Assembly: GCA_016584495.1 (NCBI GenBank)
Contig: WAID01000003.1
Location: forward strand, 4,092,001 to 4,156,000
From: Celoporthe dispersa
Taxonomy: Eukaryota; Ascomycota; Sordariomycetes; Diaporthales; Cryphonectriaceae
DNA: 64,000 nt
Direction: 5' to 3'
Below are positions 58,449-64,000 of the stretch, piece by piece. Both the position numbers and the translations under genes were made by a program. How positions within the stretch are numbered: the stretch's first letter is position 1; every line of letters begins with the position of its first letter. The notes beneath the pieces are model-generated. The model was not told the DNA's origin. It ran no database searches and saw nothing but the letters and a program-made list of their open reading frames with translations.

Positions 58449-59965
58449 CGTCGTCGTCGGAGAGAGACTGCTGGTGATGACGGATGACGCTGCTGTCGTC
58501 CAAAGCGGCGGAGGGGTGGGTGGTTAAAATAGGGGTCTCAAAAATGGCAAGAAGAAAAGGAAGGCGGAGGGGTAGGAGCGGTGCCGGTATGAGAAAAGGC
58601 AGCAAGAAAGTAGAGAAGAAGGGTCATGGGGACGAGGTTGTTGCCAACGGGTTGAGACACGTTGTCACGAGGGCGACGTAGACGACCCCAAGGCTGTCAG
58701 TCTGGGGGAGAAGAAGGGGTGGGGAGGAGGAATGGGTGGTGAGTGAGGCCGCTCTCGGCACCGCCGTTGCGCTGCACTATGTATGATGCGCTGCACTGTA
58801 ACTGCCTTGCATTGATTGTACTTGCCTAGTACTGCGAAACGTATCCGACCGAGGCTCCTCTCTTCCTTCCCCATGACGACACAACAAGGCGCCACATGTC
58901 GCTTATCAGTGTGCCTGGCTGATCGGCGTTAAGGCTGTAATCTGGTGCTAACTTGAATTAGGGGGTCCAGCCCAGGTTCTGCCGTGTTGAAGCAGCACTA
59001 AAACACAACGCCTGTCTCGGCCAAATCTTGGCCAACAGTTGCAGGTGCTTTTTTATAAATGTTTATGTTCTTTTTTTGTTTCCATGATTTGGTGTCTTTG
59101 AAATGGGCAACCGGATAGAGAGGAATGTAAAGAAATTTAATAAAAAGAAGGATACTTGTAGGAGTTGGTGTGATGATGATTTGTAGCCATGCGACATTCG
59201 ACTGCAGAGGCTGTAATACTTTATATATCCCGTCTAGACCGTATTATTGCTACTATATATGAAGTAGACTTATATCTCTATATATATATAGATAGATCTC
59301 TCTATAAAGAAGAGACAAGAGGACAAGTCTGATGATGCAAAGTATCCTGGCACACCTGCAGGTGGGTAATAGACACAACGAACAAGCGATCATTAAAGCA
59401 CCCAAGTTACTCACGTATCCGAGTACTCAAGTCTCAGGTTCGCGTCCCCTATCAGCGGACGAACCTCCTGTAGGTACCAGCACCGACCATCTTGGAAAGA
59501 AACGATGCAAGAGACACTGAAAAGACTCTCGGGAAGCAGCTTGTAATAGACTTGACGCGGCCTGGAGATACTGCTCTAACAAGCAAGACTTTTTCTCAAG
59601 ATGAGCCTGCTTGTCCACACAAGACAGCAGCGCTGAGTAAATTTGAACAGCAGAGCCGCTTTCGATGGTCTGAGAAACTGCAATGCTCGTCTTGGGGCGA
59701 GAATGTCCCTCTTTCCTTGGGTGCCCCAGATGAAGAAGGGGGAAGGGGCGTTGGACAGGCAAGCCCTAACCCTGCCCGGTCGTGCCTGCAAAGGTGACAT
59801 CAGTCGAGGGGCAGCACAGAAATCCATCAGAAATTTGCCCCGCTGTTTTCTTTCCCCATACGACCAACAACGTCGACCCTCAAAGCCTTTGGGGCACCAC
59901 AGCTCAAGCCACATCAAAATCTTGGGATTGCCATTAGAGCGGAATCATTCTAAAGCGTCGCCAAG
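58449..59965. promoter_or_regulatory. Divergent region between ATG15 and DRG1
   Basis: Both genes are transcribed away from it. An AT-rich stretch with TATATA repeats lies at 59215-59310. Frames at 59430-59917 are mirror-image shadows. No gene, tRNA or inverted repeat stands out. Confidence 0.45.
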
Positions 59966-61879
59966 ATGTCGACCACGGTGGAGAAGGTCAGTGGCCGCAG
60001 GAAGTAGTACCTCGGAGAACTTTGAGCTGACTGCAGCAACGACAGATCAAGGAGATCGAGGCGGAGGTACGATTGACCCTCTACGATTTCACCCTTCGAG
60101 CGAAAGCAGAACACACGAGTACCCTGCGGATCACGCCCTGCGGAGATACTGCTGCAGCGAAGAGCTTGGGAGAATGGCACAGGGCCCCGGCTGGGGAGGA
60201 CAAGGTGCCTCTTGGCTGCATGATGGGCTTGGGCCGTTTCGCCAGAAGCTCGGAACTGGCATCAAGTGGTCTGCCAGGCTGCTCGGGCTCCAAAGTTCCC
60301 TAGCCACTGTTGGAGGGAGCTCACCATATCCACGAGACCCGAGCCGCTCCGCTCTCTACGATTACGACTTCTGGAAACAAACTGACAATGGCAAACCCAA
60401 ACAGATGAGCAGGACGCAGAAAAATAAAGTCAGTGCGACCCGTTCTCCCTTGGCTCCCCTTTCTTGAGCTATTGGTAGTGTTGGTGGGCGGTCTCCGTCA
60501 ACAAGAGACCTCTCGCAAGCATATCCAGCCGCCAGACTGTTGCTCACACATACATCATCGATAGGCCACATCGTTTCATCTGGGTCAGCTGAAGGCGAAG
60601 CTCGCAAAGCTCAAGAGAGAACTTCTCACACCCTCAAGTGGTGGTGGTGGCGGCGGCGGTGCCGGCTTCGACGTGGCAAGAACGGGTGTCGCCAGTGTTG
60701 GGTTCATAGGATTCCCGTCGGTGGGAAAGAGTACATTGATGAGCAGACTGACAGGGCAACACTCGGAAGCCGCTGCATACGAGTTCACAACCTTGACAAG
60801 TGTGCCAGGTCAGGTGATGTACAATGGCGCACCGCTGCAAATGATCGACCTGCCAGGTATCATCGAGGGTGCCAAAGATGGTCGAGGCCGTGGCCGACAA
60901 GTCATCGCCGTCGCAAAGACCTGCCATCTGATCTTCATTGTTCTCGACGTGAACAAGCCCCTCACGGATAAGCGGGTGATCGAAAACGAGCTCGAGGGGT
61001 TTGGAATCAGAATCAACAAGGAACCACCAAACATCACGATCAAGAAGAAGGACAAGGGCGGCCTCAACATCACGAGCACGGTGCCTCTGAGCCATATTGG
61101 TGAGTCCTGATGGGCGATGCCGCCCCCCGGGAGCAACATAGTGCTGACGGCGGTGCATGCAAGATCATGACGAGATCAAGGCCGTCATGAGCGAGTACAA
61201 GATGTCCTCTGCGGATATCACGATCCGATGCGACGCGACTGTCGATGATCTCATTGACATAATAGAGGCCAGATCCCGGAGCTACATTCCCGTCATTTAC
61301 GTTCTGAACAAGATCGACGCTATCAGCATCGAGGAACTGGACCTGCTGTATCGAATTCCCAACGCGGTGCCCATCAGCTCTGAACATGGGTGGAACGTCG
61401 ATGAGCTGATGGAGGCCATGTACATCAACCCCCCCCCCCACCTCCCAACTGCTGCACATTCGAAGGGGCGAGCTAACAGAAACAGGTGGGAGAAACTGAA
61501 TCTCGTCCGAGTCTACACCAAACCGAAGGGTAGAATGCCCGACTACTCCGCACCTGTCGTGCTACGATCGTCGAGGTGCACAGTGGAAGACTTTGTAAGC
61601 CCAAGTCCAGCCGAGCCTTCGCCCTCGGTCTATTTGCGAGCTGGCGTGTCAGCGACTGGGACTGACCGGACCATTAGTGCAATGCCATCCACCGCACTAT
61701 TGTTGAGCAGTTTAGGAATGCCATCGTGTACGGAAAGTCTGTGAAGCATCAGCCGCAGCGAGTCGGCCTCTCTCATGAGCTTGCTGATGAGGACATCGGT
61801 ATGAGACCATTTAGCAAAGTGGAGAAAGTCTTGATACTGACATTACTCGCTTACCAAAGTGACCATTGTCAAGCGATGA
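59966..61879 (+). CDS. RBG1: DRG-family GTPase Rbg1/DRG1
   Basis: Eight exons: 59966-59986, 60046-60066, 60405-60428, 60565-61099, 61164-61419, 61486-61594, 61678-61798 and 61860-61879, giving 368 residues, the family norm. The first three exons are micro-exons of 21, 21 and 24 nt (MSTTVEK, IKEIEAE, MSRTQKNK) and match the conserved DRG1 N-terminus, followed by ATSFHLGQLKAKLAKLKREL. GTPase motifs: P-loop GFPSVGKST, DLPGIIEGAKDGRGRGRQV, and NKID. The TGS domain (NLVRVYTKPKGRMPDYSAPVVL, VKHQPQRVGLSHELADEDIVTIVKR) ends the protein. DRG1 binds ribosomes with its partner Tma46/DFRP1 and helps relieve stalled translation. The glycine-rich linker GGGGGGGAGFDV lies before the G domain. The frame is intact. 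Confidence 0.96.
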
Positions 61880-64000
61880 GCCGTCAGCCCCGATCGCCCA
61901 TGCTCTCCGTCTCTCGTGCTATGGATCCGCCGCCTGGGACGTCGGTCTCCCGCTCACCGCTGCGAACACACATTTCTGTCCGTCGTTCCGCAAGGCTTGA
62001 GATGCTCTAAGACGTAGGTCGATCCCATGACGGAGAGTCGTATACCGATGAAAGGCCAAGGCCTTCGGAGAATCCTTCGGATACTGCGCGCGGACCTCTC
62101 AAGATCCGTAGCAATTATTTGCAATTTCGTGAGAGCGGATTTATGGGAAATACGACCCGGTTCAAATGCAGCAGTTTTCTGGCCCTGGCATATCGATGGC
62201 CGGCACTCGAGCGACGCTGTGCTCTCAGCCAACCGGTTAACTCCTCATCGATATGCAGCGACCTCAGTGACGAGTATAGAGAACAGTGTTGCCTAGCAAC
62301 ATAAATGAGAACAAGATTCAGTGCTATCGCCCCGTCTCCTTCCGGCTACGATCTCGGCATTGCAGTGTTGTATCTTTCATTCGACCACTGGCTGAGCTAA
62401 CCAGCCGCCCCAACACGAACTACGGACGTGAAAGAAGCAGTTCGCCCCCCTTTTCCACACACAAAGTCTTCCGTTGCATTGAGAGGATGGCACGTCTGGC
62501 TCCTCAACATTCATGCAGCCTGCAGGACTGGCATGTGGATTTGTGGGCAACGGTGTGCCAAATGCAGATTGATCTTGCGTCCAGAGTGCAGACAGGATGT
62601 AAGTTGCAGACATAGGCAGTGGCGGTCAGGCCAGCGCTTACAGCAGCGCAGAACCGAGTGATGCCCATTCACGAGCAGCCAACGACCAACAACCTGACAC
62701 TAAAGTCTTGATTTCTGGGTCTGCTGCGTCCTCGGGCTTCCCCACATGCACTGACCTTTACACACGATGGCACTGCGAGCTCGGGATACAACGTCAGGGT
62801 GTTGTGATGTGCTGCGCTGCGCAGGCCCGCCGCCTGTTTTGAGAAGGGGCCGTCATGCCATCAGCGCCGTACTGGGGTTGAGAGCGCGGAATCTCTTGTC
62901 CAACACAAGGGCTAAGCATGAACACCATTCATCTGTGCAGTCATCGCAGAATTGCGCGCAGCAGAGCGACTTTGAGGGTGCGATGACCGGTTGACCTCGA
63001 TCAATTTGGACGGACTGTCTGAAGAGACGGAAATTTGCCGACGGTGACAAGGTACTCTGTACTATGTACCTAAGAGTGTGTACGTACACTCCACCACGGT
63101 GAAAGTCTGCACACCCACCCAACCCCGGAGTGTTTGCACCAATCAGCGCTCGCACGGCCGATTCTGGAAGTGTGCCCCTGCTTCTGCATGCACCATTGCG
63201 GGCTCATCAGCCTTTCACGACAGGACTCTTGCCGCCGAGGCCCCAGTCCAAGATCCTGTACCTTGCTGCACTGTGTCACTACCTTGTCCAGAACCACAGG
63301 GTCAGATGCCACAAAAGTCACGGCAGAACCTGCCGGGCAGCGATCAGACAGCCCCGGCAGATGCTCAGCGATGAGCTCACCAACACGTCTGCCAGCTCCA
63401 GGACTCGCCATTTTTTTTTCTCTTTTTTTTTCCTTCAAAATCTAATCTCGATGGACCCCGCTATTCTTGATTCTGCAAACATAGTCGCAACGCCACTGAG
63501 CGATCGAGACATCGAGACAGCGACGAGACCCTACATGTACCCCTCAGCGAGGGCACCACGTACACTGGCGTATGCGGGCCTGGGCAGCTCGGGCCTAGTC
63601 AACCGAGGGAGGACGCGGGGGCCTGCCTGCATACTGACGCGCTGCTGGTCTTGTGCCTGAGGCTAGTGAGGCGCACTGCTTTTCCTTGCCACACTGGTAT
63701 TCTTGCGGAAGAGAGCTAAGCGCAAGCCCGGACCACCGCGACTCTTTGGGACAATTACTACGTACAATCGTCTCCACGCCTTGTCTCATCTCGCCTCACT
63801 TCTTTTCCTGACAGCGGAACAGGAACATCGCGTCCTTACTCCCTCCCCCCCTCCCCCTTTCTTCTCTCCCTCTTCGCCGTCCGGGGTGGTGGACGCAGCA
63901 GACGCTGCAATGGTGCTGCTAACAAGCACTTGTGGCGCTATTCCACCCCCCCCTCCTTCTCTCTCTTTCTTTCTCTCTTTCTCCCCTACTAGCCTCGATG
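61880..64000. other. Right-end region without supported gene
   Basis: About 2.1 kb downstream of DRG1. Open frames are short and of mixed Ser/Arg/Pro composition. A motif TACATAGTAC (reverse strand) lies at 63059-63068. A T-rich run at 63410-63435 precedes an ATG at 63451 with a ~70-codon frame that resembles nothing known. The last 150 bp are CT-rich and may be the leader of a gene starting beyond the window. Confidence 0.4.

Noticed and set aside
63451..63660. 70-codon frame after a T-rich run near the right edge
   Set aside because: No recognisable motif, no signal peptide, and composition like the surrounding shadow frames.

Overview
This window comes from a filamentous ascomycete (Pezizomycotina, most likely a Sordariomycete). 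The evidence is short GT-AG introns of about 45-260 bp, GC-rich coding DNA, CT-rich leaders, a LysM effector-type protein, an Atg15 with Ser/Thr-rich tail repeats, and a set of single-copy fungal housekeeping genes. It holds 17 recognisable protein genes and two nuclear tRNA genes. I see no prokaryotic operons, CRISPR arrays or intact transposons.

Layout. Left, 1-6.3 kb: an 8-repeat Pumilio/Puf3 RNA-binding protein (+). Then 6.3-14.3 kb is gene-poor and locally AT-rich. It holds a secreted two-LysM protein (-), a tRNA-Ala(AGC) with a 17-nt intron (-), a tRNA-Ser(AGA) (+), three inverted-repeat structures and sequence relics. 14.3-16.8 kb: a protein with an AMPK-beta/CBM48-like glycogen-binding domain (-). 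After a 5 kb gap, 20.9-35.7 kb is a compact block: sphinganine C4-hydroxylase SUR2 (-), TCTP (+), a proline-rich AIM3-like cortical actin protein (-), the kinetochore protein Mis12/Mtw1 (+), a mitochondrial PPR protein (-), a histidine acid phosphatase (+) and the V-ATPase assembly factor Vma22 (-). 39.5-47.6 kb: CDC42, a secreted agmatinase-like ureohydrolase and cytosolic asparaginyl-tRNA synthetase, all (+). 52.7-55.1 kb: the four-RRM protein Mrn1 (+) behind a long pyrimidine-rich leader. 56.4-58.4 kb: autophagic lipase ATG15 (-). 60.0-61.9 kb: the DRG-family GTPase Rbg1/DRG1 (+). The last 2 kb shows nothing convincing.

The genes do not form one pathway. Several concern translation and mRNA fate (Puf3, Mrn1, TCTP, AsnRS, DRG1, PPR, tRNAs), others membranes, vacuole and polarity (SUR2, Vma22, ATG15, CDC42, AIM3).

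The strongest unexpected signal is technical. Nine apparent single-base frameshifts break seven otherwise conserved genes (Puf3 twice, CBM48 protein, SUR2, AIM3-like, PPR twice, AsnRS, ATG15) and a tenth breaks Mrn1. Most lie in or beside short homopolymers, and correcting each by one base restores a family-like protein. Because an essential synthetase is among them, assembly indels are likelier than gene decay. The most biologically interesting points are the isolated LysM effector in an AT-rich repeat compartment, the intron-bearing tRNA-Ala, the consecutive micro-exons of DRG1, the Cys-rich repeats of the ATG15 tail, and a recurrent 10-bp motif between 47.9 and 50.4 kb. I did not find a clearly new multi-gene system.
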